Of a DNA stretch of 64,000 nucleotides, positions 44,902-54,200 are shown in pieces. Every line of letters starts with the position of its first letter. Positions within the stretch are counted from its first letter, which is position 1. Source of the DNA: Bacillus altitudinis 41KF2b (lineage in GTDB: Bacteria; Bacillota; Bacilli; Bacillales; Bacillaceae); the NCBI RefSeq assembly GCF_000691145.1, contig NZ_ASJC01000002.1, positions 62,001-126,000 on the forward strand. Reading direction: 5' to 3'. A program made the position numbers and the translations under genes. The notes beneath the pieces are model-generated. The model searched no databases and was not told the DNA's origin. It saw nothing but the letters and a program-made list of their open reading frames with translations.

Positions 44902-46386
44902 TTGAAAAAATTAATCTGTATCGTTGCTGTCATGCTCTTACTATCCTCTGCAAGTTATGCGCACGCAGGCACAATTGGAGATGCACCTGGTACACCAGGG
45001 AAGTGGTTTAAAGGAGAAGAACCGGTACAAAAAGACCTGTCAAAACCCCCACTTGTTTTTGTTCATGGCATAAACAGTTCTTCCTCCACATGGTCTGATC
45101 GAAACGATATGGCAAAACAAGCTGTTCTGAACGGATACGAAAGCGCGTTCATAGATTTGTATCCAGATCAGGACATGAAAAAGAATGGGAAACTATTAGC
45201 AGAAAAGTTAAAAGAAATCTATGAATTTTTCGGCAGAAAACTGATCGTAATCGGTCATAGTAAAGGCGGAGTGGATACGCAGGCTGCCCTCGTGTATTAC
45301 AACGCTCATCCATATGTAGAGAAAGTCATCACACTTGGCTCTCCACACTATGGGACGCCGCTTGCGGATTTAGCCTATAGCAAAGGCGGAAGCTGGCTTG
45401 CGCAAATCCTTGGACAAAAGAGCGACGCGCTCTATTCTCTGCAAACCGGGATGATGGCAGCTTTTCGAAGTGAAACCGACCAGCTGGAGACGTTCCCTCA
45501 TAAGTATGTAACCTATTCTGGTTCAGATTGGGGAACCTTTGGCGGAGTGCTTTATTTAGGCGGCATGTATTTAAAAAGCTTTGGTGCAAACGATGGCGCT
45601 GTGACGGTCAGCAGCACAAAGCTAGCATATGCAAACAATATTTTAACAGGAAAATGGGATCACTTTTCGATCAAAAACGGCACAAGCATGTTCCCTGTAT
45701 TTCAGGCACAGCTGCGTGCAAGTACCGCAAGCGCTGAAAGTGAAGACGAACAAGAGCAAGAACCAGTCGCTTCGGAGCTAAATACAAACGTTTATGTGAA
45801 AGGTGGAGAAAGTGAAAAGGATAAAACAGAAGCGTTCTATGTAGAGGAAGGAACGAATGGCCTATCGATTCAGTGGTTAAATGAAAGACAGGAAGCCAAT
45901 CCGGAAATCGTTGCGCCAAATGGAGATGTCTTAACCAATTTGACGACATCCGAATCATCATTCCCATATGAAGGCGCCTATTCACACCATGTGCAAATCA
46001 ATAAACCCGTTCCAGGAAAATGGACGATTCGATCAAATTCAGGAAAAAAGGATCCTTATTTGCTACTTGTATCCTTTGATTCACCATTGAATGAAGAAAT
46101 CAAAATCGCTGCAGCGAAATCAGGAGATGCATCGACACATTCGAGCAAGCTGATTAAACGATTAAGCAAAACTGTAGAGACCACTTATTTTAAAGATGCC
46201 GAGAAGGATCATCCACTGAAAACGAGCTCTTCATCAGCCGTTCAATTGAAAAAAGAAGGTGCTTATTCCGTCACGGTTCATTACACAGGTCTCACTGCGT
46301 CAGGAACGTCGGCATTTAACCGTACTGTGATCCGCACATTGTATGTGGATCAGCACGGAACGATTCATGGAGATATTCCATATTAA
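44902..46386 (+). CDS. Secreted lipase/esterase-like alpha/beta hydrolase with C-terminal domain
   Basis: A 494-residue predicted exported hydrolase. A Sec signal peptide (about 1-22, ending SYAHAG) is followed by a lipase-like domain with FVHGINSSSS (oxyanion), GHSKGG (S120), and candidate D231 (GANDGAVTV) and H254 (WDHFS). After about residue 275 an acidic linker (ESEDEQEQEP) leads to a beta-rich domain that may bind substrate or cell wall. The TTG start lies eight bases after GAGGTGA; an ATG two codons earlier is too close. I know no counterpart at this spot in B. subtilis 168, so it looks like an accessory gene. Its stop overlaps yueE's. Confidence 0.8.
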   Translation: MKKLICIVAVMLLLSSASYAHAGTIGDAPGTPGKWFKGEEPVQKDLSKPPLVFVHGINSSSSTWSDRNDMAKQAVLNGYESAFIDLYPDQDMKKNGKLLAEKLKEIYEFFGRKLIVIGHSKGGVDTQAALVYYNAHPYVEKVITLGSPHYGTPLADLAYSKGGSWLAQILGQKSDALYSLQTGMMAAFRSETDQLETFPHKYVTYSGSDWGTFGGVLYLGGMYLKSFGANDGAVTVSSTKLAYANNILTGKWDHFSIKNGTSMFPVFQAQLRASTASAESEDEQEQEPVASELNTNVYVKGGESEKDKTEAFYVEEGTNGLSIQWLNERQEANPEIVAPNGDVLTNLTTSESSFPYEGAYSHHVQINKPVPGKWTIRSNSGKKDPYLLLVSFDSPLNEEIKIAAAKSGDASTHSSKLIKRLSKTVETTYFKDAEKDHPLKTSSSSAVQLKKEGAYSVTVHYTGLTASGTSAFNRTVIRTLYVDQHGTIHGDIPY

Positions 46387-46916
46387 ACAGAGCGTTTCAT
46401 GGGCTGAAGCGCCTGCTGCACCTTCTCATCCAAATCAGCAATTTTTTGGAGCGCAAGTGATTCATCTATTTGTCTGTAATGATGGTGTCCACCAGGCTCT
46501 TCGTCCATTTCATCTGCTTTCTTCACAATTTGCTGGAGTGTGTCCTTATGCAGGTCGCCCTCTGGCAAATATGAATCTGTGTGAAGCAAAATCGCAAGGG
46601 CAATCTCTTTGGCTGCTTTTGGTTCCTCGCCGAGCCGTATGAGCAGTTTATGTGCCCGCTCTGCCCCTTTAATGGCATGAATATCATTCCGTCTATATGT
46701 CTCGTAATCCCACTCTCCGCCTGCTGTATACCATTCATAGTGGCCGATGTCATGCAAGAGTGCTGCTTTCACAGCAAGATCCGGGTTAATCCTCGCCTGC
46801 ATCGCCAGTTTGAATGCGTGATAAGCACAAGCAATGGCGTGGGCTTTTCCTGAACGATTTAAATATTTTTGAGCGACTGGATGGGTGTAAACATCCATTA
46901 ATGTAACCTTTCTCAT
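46383..46916 (-). CDS. yueE: HD-domain phosphohydrolase YueE
   Basis: A 177-residue cytosolic HD-superfamily protein. The metal-binding residues are in ALLHDIGHYEW (HD pair), an upstream H in KAHAIACAYHAF, and LLHTDSY. Substrates of this group are often nucleotides, but none is known here. AAGGAGGGG lies eight bases before the ATG. It is convergent with the lipase-like gene. Confidence 0.86.
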   Translation of the reverse strand: MRKVTLMDVYTHPVAQKYLNRSGKAHAIACAYHAFKLAMQARINPDLAVKAALLHDIGHYEWYTAGGEWDYETYRRNDIHAIKGAERAHKLLIRLGEEPKAAKEIALAILLHTDSYLPEGDLHKDTLQQIVKKADEMDEEPGGHHHYRQIDESLALQKIADLDEKVQQALQPMKRSV

Positions 46917-47047
46917 GGAAACCCCTCCTTATCTATATTTTTAGCATCCTAACATATTCTGAAAAGAAACTCAAATGTTCTGTCATATTTCCGATGAGTC
47001 TCAAAATTAGCTTATGCTCGATAAGCTGTCTTTGCTTGTACAATACG

Positions 47048-47075
47048 AAAAAAGCAGCCGTTATGACTGCTTTTT
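47048..47075 (-). terminator. Terminator overlapping the end of yueD
   Basis: AAAAAAGCAG-tcataacgg-CTGCTTTTTT on the minus strand; the upstream arm encodes the last residues of YueD. Confidence 0.8.
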
Positions 47076-47804
47076 TCCATACTCACGGGCATCGTATACA
47101 CAACCGCCAGCTGGGTCATCTGCTAGAAGGTCGAGTAAAATACCGGCCACTTCATCTGGGCTCTTTAGCGTACCTGTTTCATGTAATTGCTGAAACCGTT
47201 CAATTTGTTCAAAGTCCTGTTTGGAGGATTTCCGAATCTCTCCCTGCATATCCGTATCAATCGTACCGGGTGAAAAGGAAAACGTGGCGACAGGATATGT
47301 TTCGTCCTGCTGTTCCTCATGTAAAGTCCTCATAAACATATCAAGCCCTGCTTTTGAACTGCAATAGGCACTCCATCCTTTGTACGGGTTTTTAGCTGCC
47401 CCAGAAGAAAGATGCACGATGGTTTTCTTCCCTTCAAGAGATTGTGTCTTCCTCACAAACACGTGACTGAGCAAAACAGGGATGACAAGGTTCAGCGTAT
47501 AATGCTGATGAAGCGTATCCTCTCCGCCTTGCCCTGCACGTTTGATAGGAGTCACCATTCCTGCATTATTGACAAGCAAGATGTCATCAGCGTCTGCGAG
47601 AGTTTGCGAGGACAAGATGCCCTGAAGCCACTTTGCAGCCGATTCCTCATCAGTGAGATCGACCTGTGAATGCGTGAGGTGTGGATGGGATAGTGGCGAC
47701 TCACTTCTTGCAGCGGTGTACACGTTATCCCCGCGTGAAAGTAGCTGTTTGACAAGTGCTAAACCAAATCCTTTTGATCCGCCTGTGACGATTGAAATTC
47801 GAAT
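47061..47804 (-). CDS. yueD: Short-chain dehydrogenase, benzil reductase type (YueD)
   Basis: A 247-residue NADPH-dependent SDR. The cofactor motif is TGGSKGFG near the N-terminus, with NNAGMV, the catalytic S in HLSSGAAKNP and YCSSK (Y, K). B. subtilis YueD reduces benzil. The likely start is an ATT at 47804, eight bases after GGAGG; it aligns exactly with the B. subtilis initiator (same distance to the TG.SKG motif). The only in-frame conventional codon upstream, GTG 47828, lies before the predicted transcription start. The frame is certain, the start inferred. Confidence 0.87.
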   Translation of the reverse strand: MRISIVTGGSKGFGLALVKQLLSRGDNVYTAARSESPLSHPHLTHSQVDLTDEESAAKWLQGILSSQTLADADDILLVNNAGMVTPIKRAGQGGEDTLHQHYTLNLVIPVLLSHVFVRKTQSLEGKKTIVHLSSGAAKNPYKGWSAYCSSKAGLDMFMRTLHEEQQDETYPVATFSFSPGTIDTDMQGEIRKSSKQDFEQIERFQQLHETGTLKSPDEVAGILLDLLADDPAGGCVYDAREYGKKQS

Positions 47805-47825
47805 GACAATCTCCTCCCTTGATAA

Positions 47826-47859
47826 CACTATTTTAAATAGTGAATCGGTATCACATCAA
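47826..47859 (-). promoter_or_regulatory. yueD promoter with overlapping palindrome
   Basis: TTGATG (47854-47859) and TAAAAT (47830-47835) are 18 bases apart. The 17-bp palindrome CACTATTTTAAATAGTG (47826-47842) covers the -10, a likely repressor site. It shows that yueD can be transcribed apart from the yuk operon. Confidence 0.55.
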
Positions 47860-47871
47860 GCAATCTGCATA

Positions 47872-47911
47872 AAGAAAAGCCTGCCCCTTTTTAAAGAGGC
47901 AGGCTATTTCT
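47872..47911 (-). terminator. Terminator of the yuk-yue secretion operon after yueC
   Basis: AGCCTGCCTCTTT-aaaa-AGGGGCAGGCT followed by TTTCTTT on the minus strand, overlapping the yueC stop. Confidence 0.8.
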
Positions 47912-48401
47912 TTTCCGTCTTCACATTCACCTTTGGAATCAGAATGATCATGACAATGATGCCAAAGGCGATCAAGATGCCAAAAATGATTGGCAGAAGC
48001 GCCGATCTCTGCTTTTCATGATCATCGCCAGAAGGAGTTGATACAGCCGAATCGCTGAAAGAGATATTCATCTCTTTCATCATACGAGCTGGCGTTTTAG
48101 GCGGATTGTCTTTCAGATCACTAAAAATTTGCGGCGAAAGTTGACCACCAGAGGTCTTAGGCGGGTCAGCAAAGTGAATGTCCGTTTTGACTTTAGATGT
48201 TGTTTTGCTTTGTTCGTATTTCGTTTGATCCCTCAATATACTCGAATTAATATTGAGGTTCTTTTCTTGATATTCATTCGGCTTGACATTCGTATCCGTA
48301 TCTTCACCTGTAGCAGCAAAAGCAGCAGGACTGAGGAGAAAAAGGGATATGACACCAAGTGCCATCCCTTTGACGAATAGATTAAGCCTCATGAGTGACA
48401 T
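47904..48401 (-). CDS. yueC: Type VII secretion accessory membrane protein YueC (EssA-like)
   Basis: A 165-residue bitopic protein. An N-terminal hydrophobic signal/anchor (about 8-30) is followed by a polar extracytoplasmic region and a C-terminal helix (SALLPIIFGILIAFGIIVMIILI). YueC is required for YukE export in B. subtilis and corresponds to staphylococcal EssA. I use ATG 48401 (AGAGG six bases upstream), overlapping the end of yueB by 20 bp; GTG one codon upstream and ATG three codons downstream are alternatives. Confidence 0.85.
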   Translation of the reverse strand: MSLMRLNLFVKGMALGVISLFLLSPAAFAATGEDTDTNVKPNEYQEKNLNINSSILRDQTKYEQSKTTSKVKTDIHFADPPKTSGGQLSPQIFSDLKDNPPKTPARMMKEMNISFSDSAVSTPSGDDHEKQRSALLPIIFGILIAFGIIVMIILIPKVNVKTEKK

Positions 48402-51279
48402 CACGTTCCTCTGTTTTGTCTTTCCATAGCTTCTTCACTAGTGGAATGACCATGAACAATATCGTTAAAATCAGTAGCCCTGTGATGCCCATACCGAAGT
48501 TGTCTCCATTTCCATATTGGATAGACAGATACACGTCTGTCACTGGATTTGTAAAATGGAAGTTTGGCATGACCAAATCAATTAACGGTGCAACAAAGAA
48601 GAATATAAGCGCCGTTGCTGCCATCCATCCGGCAATTGAACCGAAAAGGAAAGCTGTGCGAATAAAGGCAGAGCATGCCACTAGCAGCAAAATCGTAAAG
48701 ATGGACCATTGAATGGCTTGGTCATCAGCTAGTTTGTAAATGTTGAGTCCAAACAGGCTGATCATGAGCCCGACTAACAGATTTAAAATACCAAACAGTG
48801 CACCTTTGACCAGCATTGGCGCTGACGCATAGTACGAGCTAAAAAAGCCAATCAACAAACTGCTGATCATGACAATAACCAAAATGACTACTGGCGGTAC
48901 AGTCTGCGTTTTTTCTTCTGGCACATCGCCGCTAATTTTCAGCGGATTGGCTAAATGGTTATACACATAGTTGCTGTTGCCTTGATCGTCTAAAGTGTTG
49001 CCTAAAATACCCTTCAAATCTTGTTGAACAAGCTTCGTAGAATTGACATTCTTACTCCAGTTTTCGTTCAACGTATCTGCTTTTTCTTGAACGGTTGTGA
49101 CACTTTCTTCAATATTATTCGTATAATCCGCCACCCCTTTTTGGCGGTCGGTTAACGAACTCATATTTTCAGAAAGACGAAGCACTTCCTGACCAATTGA
49201 ATCCTGTGCACTCACAACAATCGAACTGCCCGCAAGGTCTGCCGTATACACCGCATCTCCTTGATCAGCCATTTGTTCAGCTACTGTGTCCGCACTTTCA
49301 GAAATGGCATTTAACTCCTGTTCCATGCTTGCCTGCTGAGTCGAAATGTATTCTGCGTAGCCATCTGAGAATTTTTGCATCTCATCAATAAAGGTAGACA
49401 CATCATCATTTGACGTCAGCATTTGATTTTTGAGTGTATCCCAGTTTTCCGTTTCTTCTTTTTTGATGGCAAGGATGGACTGGATTTCATCTCCTTTTGT
49501 GTCTAGTAGAGATGAGTTGTTTGTTGGTTGATATAGATTCCCAAGCATCATCTCTAGCTGAGACAGTTGATTGGAGTATTCCATTAACTTTTTGGTGCTT
49601 GTTGAATTTGTTTTAAACTCTTGATCAAATATTTTCGTATTCACAGTGTTGCCAATCGGCGAGTTTACTCGTTTCAGCTCTTGCACTTTGTTTAAAATAG
49701 AGGATTCCTGATTTTTGATTTCATTCGGAATGACGTTATATCGATCTTGTAACCTTAGAATCATCTTTTCAAGCTTCTCTACTTTTTTCGTGAGGCTTTC
49801 AAGCTCCTTACTCATTTGACTTACTTTGTCTTTCAATTGGTCGTTATGAGCGGCCGCTTTTTCTTGAATCTTCTTTTTCACTTCTTCTAAACGATTAGAC
49901 AGTGCTTTCAGGTCGTCTTTTGATTGATTCGTGCCGCTGTTATCTGGCTGAACAGCATCCTGGCCATTTTCACTCTCTTTATCATCTTCATTAGTAGGAG
50001 GTGCAGTCTGATCTTCTAATTGATCAGCTAGATCGTTCATTTCCGATGAAATTTGCGAGAGTTCATTTGTTTCATCATCTAAGTTAATGCCAATCTCTTC
50101 TGGGTTCTCGTTATCTTGATCTGATTGCCCGTCATCATCAGGATCAGCTGGCTGCTCGGGCGCGTTCATTAACTCTTGCCTTTTTGTCTCTAGCTTATTC
50201 TGCAAGGCGATGATCTTACTTTTATAGGCCTCTAAGTATTGACCTTCATAATTCTTCAATAGTTCTTCTTGAGACGCCTTCACAAGGTCCGTTAATCCCG
50301 ACGATTGCTTAGGAATTACGTCTTCTCTTGCCCTTTGAACAGATTGAATTGCGCTGTCCGTTGTTTTAAGCTGACTTTGGACCCCATTGATATCGGTTTT
50401 GAGTCCGCCCATTTGATCGCTAAAGCTGCGGGCGTTTTGGTTTTGAATCTCCGCAAGCTGTTTGAGTCCTTGCTGGATTTGTTTTTTGCTTGTCGATTGC
50501 GCTTTGATCAAGAGATCCTTTTGTTTGTCTTGATACTGCTGATATTGATCGACTACTTTTACGAAATCCTTCAGCTGGCTTTTCGCTTCTTCTGTTGTAC
50601 TTAAACCGTCTTTATACTGTTTTTGTGAGTCGGCCATCGCATTTTTTAGTTCTTCTATTTGTTTCTTCTGCTGCTGGACGGCATCAGATAGTTTGTTTGA
50701 ATTTGGCTTATAGAAGTTGTACATCGTGTTTTGGAATTCGACCTCTTTACCAACAATATGCTCAAACTCTTCTCTGACATTGCCGATTTCCTGTGATACA
50801 AAACTCCAATATAAAGTCGACATTTGTTCATTCATTTTCTTTTGAGCATTTTCTAGCTCTCTTTGTACTTTTTCTTTATTCACTGCATTGAGCTGATCTT
50901 GGATTGAGAATTGGATAGATGCCTTCTCTGGATGATCCTTATCATAGCTCAGCACATTTTTAGAGAAGTCAGATGGAATATAGAGAACTGCATCGTACTT
51001 TCTATTTTTCAGGCCATTTTCTGCCGCACTTCGATTGACGACTGTCCATGTGTAATCTGGACGCTCTGATAATGCCGCCACCACATCCTGTCCAAAACGA
51101 GCGGTATTTTCACTTTCGCTCGCCCCCATATCCTCATTGACCACGGCAATGTTACGTGTGGCATTCTTTTTCTGTTTTGCCGGATCATCCCCAATGAGAT
51201 GGAAAAATAGAACCGGCAAGACGAGAATCAGTATCATGGTCGACACGATTTTGATGGAGCTTTTTTGCTGCTCTGTCAT
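48382..51279 (-). CDS. yueB: Type VII secretion protein / SPP1 phage receptor YueB (EsaA-like)
   Basis: A 965-residue membrane protein. One helix near residue 15-32 leads to an ectodomain of about 770 residues dominated by coiled coil, then about five helices at the C-terminus. It is part of the YukE export machine and, in B. subtilis, the irreversible receptor of phage SPP1. It is about 110 residues shorter than the B. subtilis protein as I recall it (1076). A highly acidic stretch (PADPDDDGQSDQDNENPEE and a second D/E/N-rich block) interrupts the coiled coil. The ATG overlaps the yukBA stop (ATGA). Confidence 0.9.
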   Translation of the reverse strand: MTEQQKSSIKIVSTMILILVLPVLFFHLIGDDPAKQKKNATRNIAVVNEDMGASESENTARFGQDVVAALSERPDYTWTVVNRSAAENGLKNRKYDAVLYIPSDFSKNVLSYDKDHPEKASIQFSIQDQLNAVNKEKVQRELENAQKKMNEQMSTLYWSFVSQEIGNVREEFEHIVGKEVEFQNTMYNFYKPNSNKLSDAVQQQKKQIEELKNAMADSQKQYKDGLSTTEEAKSQLKDFVKVVDQYQQYQDKQKDLLIKAQSTSKKQIQQGLKQLAEIQNQNARSFSDQMGGLKTDINGVQSQLKTTDSAIQSVQRAREDVIPKQSSGLTDLVKASQEELLKNYEGQYLEAYKSKIIALQNKLETKRQELMNAPEQPADPDDDGQSDQDNENPEEIGINLDDETNELSQISSEMNDLADQLEDQTAPPTNEDDKESENGQDAVQPDNSGTNQSKDDLKALSNRLEEVKKKIQEKAAAHNDQLKDKVSQMSKELESLTKKVEKLEKMILRLQDRYNVIPNEIKNQESSILNKVQELKRVNSPIGNTVNTKIFDQEFKTNSTSTKKLMEYSNQLSQLEMMLGNLYQPTNNSSLLDTKGDEIQSILAIKKEETENWDTLKNQMLTSNDDVSTFIDEMQKFSDGYAEYISTQQASMEQELNAISESADTVAEQMADQGDAVYTADLAGSSIVVSAQDSIGQEVLRLSENMSSLTDRQKGVADYTNNIEESVTTVQEKADTLNENWSKNVNSTKLVQQDLKGILGNTLDDQGNSNYVYNHLANPLKISGDVPEEKTQTVPPVVILVIVMISSLLIGFFSSYYASAPMLVKGALFGILNLLVGLMISLFGLNIYKLADDQAIQWSIFTILLLVACSAFIRTAFLFGSIAGWMAATALIFFFVAPLIDLVMPNFHFTNPVTDVYLSIQYGNGDNFGMGITGLLILTILFMVIPLVKKLWKDKTEERDVTHEA

Positions 51280-54200
51280 TGAACACTCTTCCTTTCTACC
51301 GCACATAAAGGAACCTGGATTTTCTTCTCTTTCCCGTTTTCAACCAAATATCCGAATCCTGGCTGAATCTCTGGTTCTTGTCTTGCATACGGAAGCGGTA
51401 TGATGTTTTGCTCTGATTTTTTCATCAGTAACATGGCATGACGAACCTGTTTAATTTCGTTTGTGAGTGCATCATAGCCTTTACTGAATTCGGTATGATT
51501 TCCTGATGCGATCAGGCTGAAGCCTAAGTGTGCATATGATTTCATGAAATCTGCCAATTGATCTTGAAGACGCGGGTCGATTGTCTGCTGAAAACGCGTA
51601 ATGCCATCAATCACAAGCACAATTTGAGAGAACGACAACTGATCAGTCTCTCCCCGGCGCACAGCTTCGACGTACATCTCTTCACGCACCTTGAATAAAC
51701 GATCTATTTCCTCTGCCCATTCTGTGATATCATCCTTTGTTTCAAGGTAATGAATGTTTTCTTCTTTTGCATAATGAGAGAGCCCCCGATCAATCGAATC
51801 AAAGACGGCCAGCTTCTCAGGTTTTGCTACTAATAGCTGATCAAGCATTAGTTTGGTCACATTTGTTTTCCCTCGCTGCGTTTGACCGATGATGAGGCAA
51901 TGTTTATTCTTCTTCAAGTCAAAGTAAACAGGTGCAACAGATTCCTCATCTAGTCCGACTGGAATGTCATACGGCTGTTTTTGTTCTTCTAAGCGACTCT
52001 CTAGCTCCCAAATGGTCAGCTTATCAGGAAGCATCGGCACAGGTTTTGGTTTTTCAGCTGATTCAAAGCGAGCATCTAGAAGCTGGATCTCTTGTTTTAA
52101 ATGCTCAAACAATTCGAGATCGTTCTCTCCTTCAACTGGCAGGAACATTTGGGCAAAATAAAGCTCTTCTTTGTTGATAATGACTCGTCCTGGAATTGGC
52201 TCTAAGCTGAATTTCGGTCTGCCAATAATGGAGTATGCCTCTCCTTGATCCATTAAGTAATGGACAATCTTTGTTTTCAAGTTGTTCATAAGCGATTGAC
52301 GGACTGCGTTGACACGAGTCGCTGTGATTAAGAAATAAATGCCTAACGATTGTCCATCACGGCTTAACTGAATAAATTCAGATTCGAGTTCATGCATTTC
52401 GTCTTTCACAATGTCAAAGTTGTCAATCACGATAAATATGAATGGAAGCTTTTTCTCATTCAGCGCATTGTACATTTTGATATGACTCATTTCCTGCTGT
52501 CTAAATAAACGCTTGCGATATTCAACCTCTTCACGAAGACGCTTCATCGACTTTTGAATCTTTCTCATTTGATCCATTAAGAAATAATCAGCCGTATGCG
52601 GAAGTTTGGCAAGCGGTAGCAAGGTGCCGTTACCGAAGTCATAAATATATGCATGCCATTCTTCAGGTGAATATCTTTCTGCGAAGCTCATAAGCAGTGT
52701 TGTTGCAGCAAGTGATTTGCCGTAGCCGGATGAACCGAAGATGCCAATATTTCCATCCTCCATCATTTGATAAGAAAGTGGATGCTGGCTTTGCTGATCT
52801 GGCTCATCGACAAGAGCGAAATGGAAGACGTGCTCTTCACTTGATGCATAACGTGTTTTTGGAATCCGTTCTTCAAGCGGTGGAAGCCATGGACTCGGAA
52901 GCTTTTCAATTCCAAGCTCCTGCTGCATACGTTCAATTTCATCCACAACAGCGGAAATTTCCGTCACTGTCTCTTTTTTCACAGCCGGCTCTGTACTTAC
53001 CCCTGATAATGGGATCAGTCCAGTGTCCGTTACAATGGCGATGTCATCTTCTGATCCGTAGCCATCTTCCATATACGGTGCACCGCTCCACGCCGATTGG
53101 AATAATTCATAGATTTCATTGTTCCCCACTTGTAAATATCCACGACCTGTCACGGTAATCGACGCTGCATCACTATTTTTCAAAATTTCCTTACTGTCTG
53201 ACGCATCTTGTACCTTTAATGCGACTTTAAAGCGGGAGTTACTCCAAATTTGATCATCAATGACCCCGCCGGGCTTTTGTGTCGCCAAAATGAGATGGAC
53301 ACCGAGACTTCGTCCAATCCGCGCGGCACTGACAAGCTCTCTAATAAATTCTGGCTCTTCACTTTTTAATTCAGCAAACTCATCAGAGATTAAGAACAAA
53401 TGAGGCATCGCCTGTTCCGCCTTTTTCTCTTTATAGAGTTTCGTATAGTCATTGATATGATTCACATGATACTGATCAAACAAGCGCTGTCTTTTCTTCA
53501 GTTCACTTTTAATAGAGGCAAGCGCTCGTTCACTAAAGTTTTTGCTGCCTTCAATGTTTGTGATCGTACCAAGTAAGTGCGGAATATTTCGGAACGGCTG
53601 CGCCATTCCCCCTCCTTTGTAATCAATGAGCAGGAACGCCACTTCATGCGGGTGAAAGTGTACAGCCAAGGATAAAATATACGTCTGTAAAAACTCACTT
53701 TTTCCTGATCCCGTTGTTCCCGCTAACAGACCATGTGGGCCATGTGCTTTTTCATGCAGATTCAGATCGACAATATCATTTTTTCCTTTATAACCGATAG
53801 GCACAGATAATGACTTGGCTGTTTCAGATGTCAGCCATTTTTCACGAATGCCAATGTCATCTACCTGTTTGGCATGAAACAGATCAAGGAAGGAGACCGT
53901 TTCTGGAATCGAGTTGGTCATCCCGACTTGATGATCTAATGTTCTTAAGGTTCTGGCAAACAGCTCATTGTCCGCTCGCTCATGTGCATCCAGCTGAAAT
54001 GGAATTCGTACGGCCTTCTTATGCTGAATAAGAATATCTCCTTCTTCTTCGTTAATGTAACGAACAAGCGTTGAAATATTTTCAGCCAAGCTTTCCTTTG
54101 TTTCTGCCGCAAAGATAATAGAGATGCCTAAATCAGTCCGGCTGCCTTCTAGGTATTCTAAAATCACATGTTCCGCAATGAGTTCATGGTTTGTCACGAT

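Noticed and set aside
48235-48262. Inverted repeat CCTCAATAT...ATATTGAGG
   Set aside because: It lies inside the yueC coding sequence and no function can be supported.
52697-53158. Open frame of 153 codons on the plus strand
   Set aside because: It is antisense to the second ATPase domain of yukBA and its composition is that of a shadow frame.
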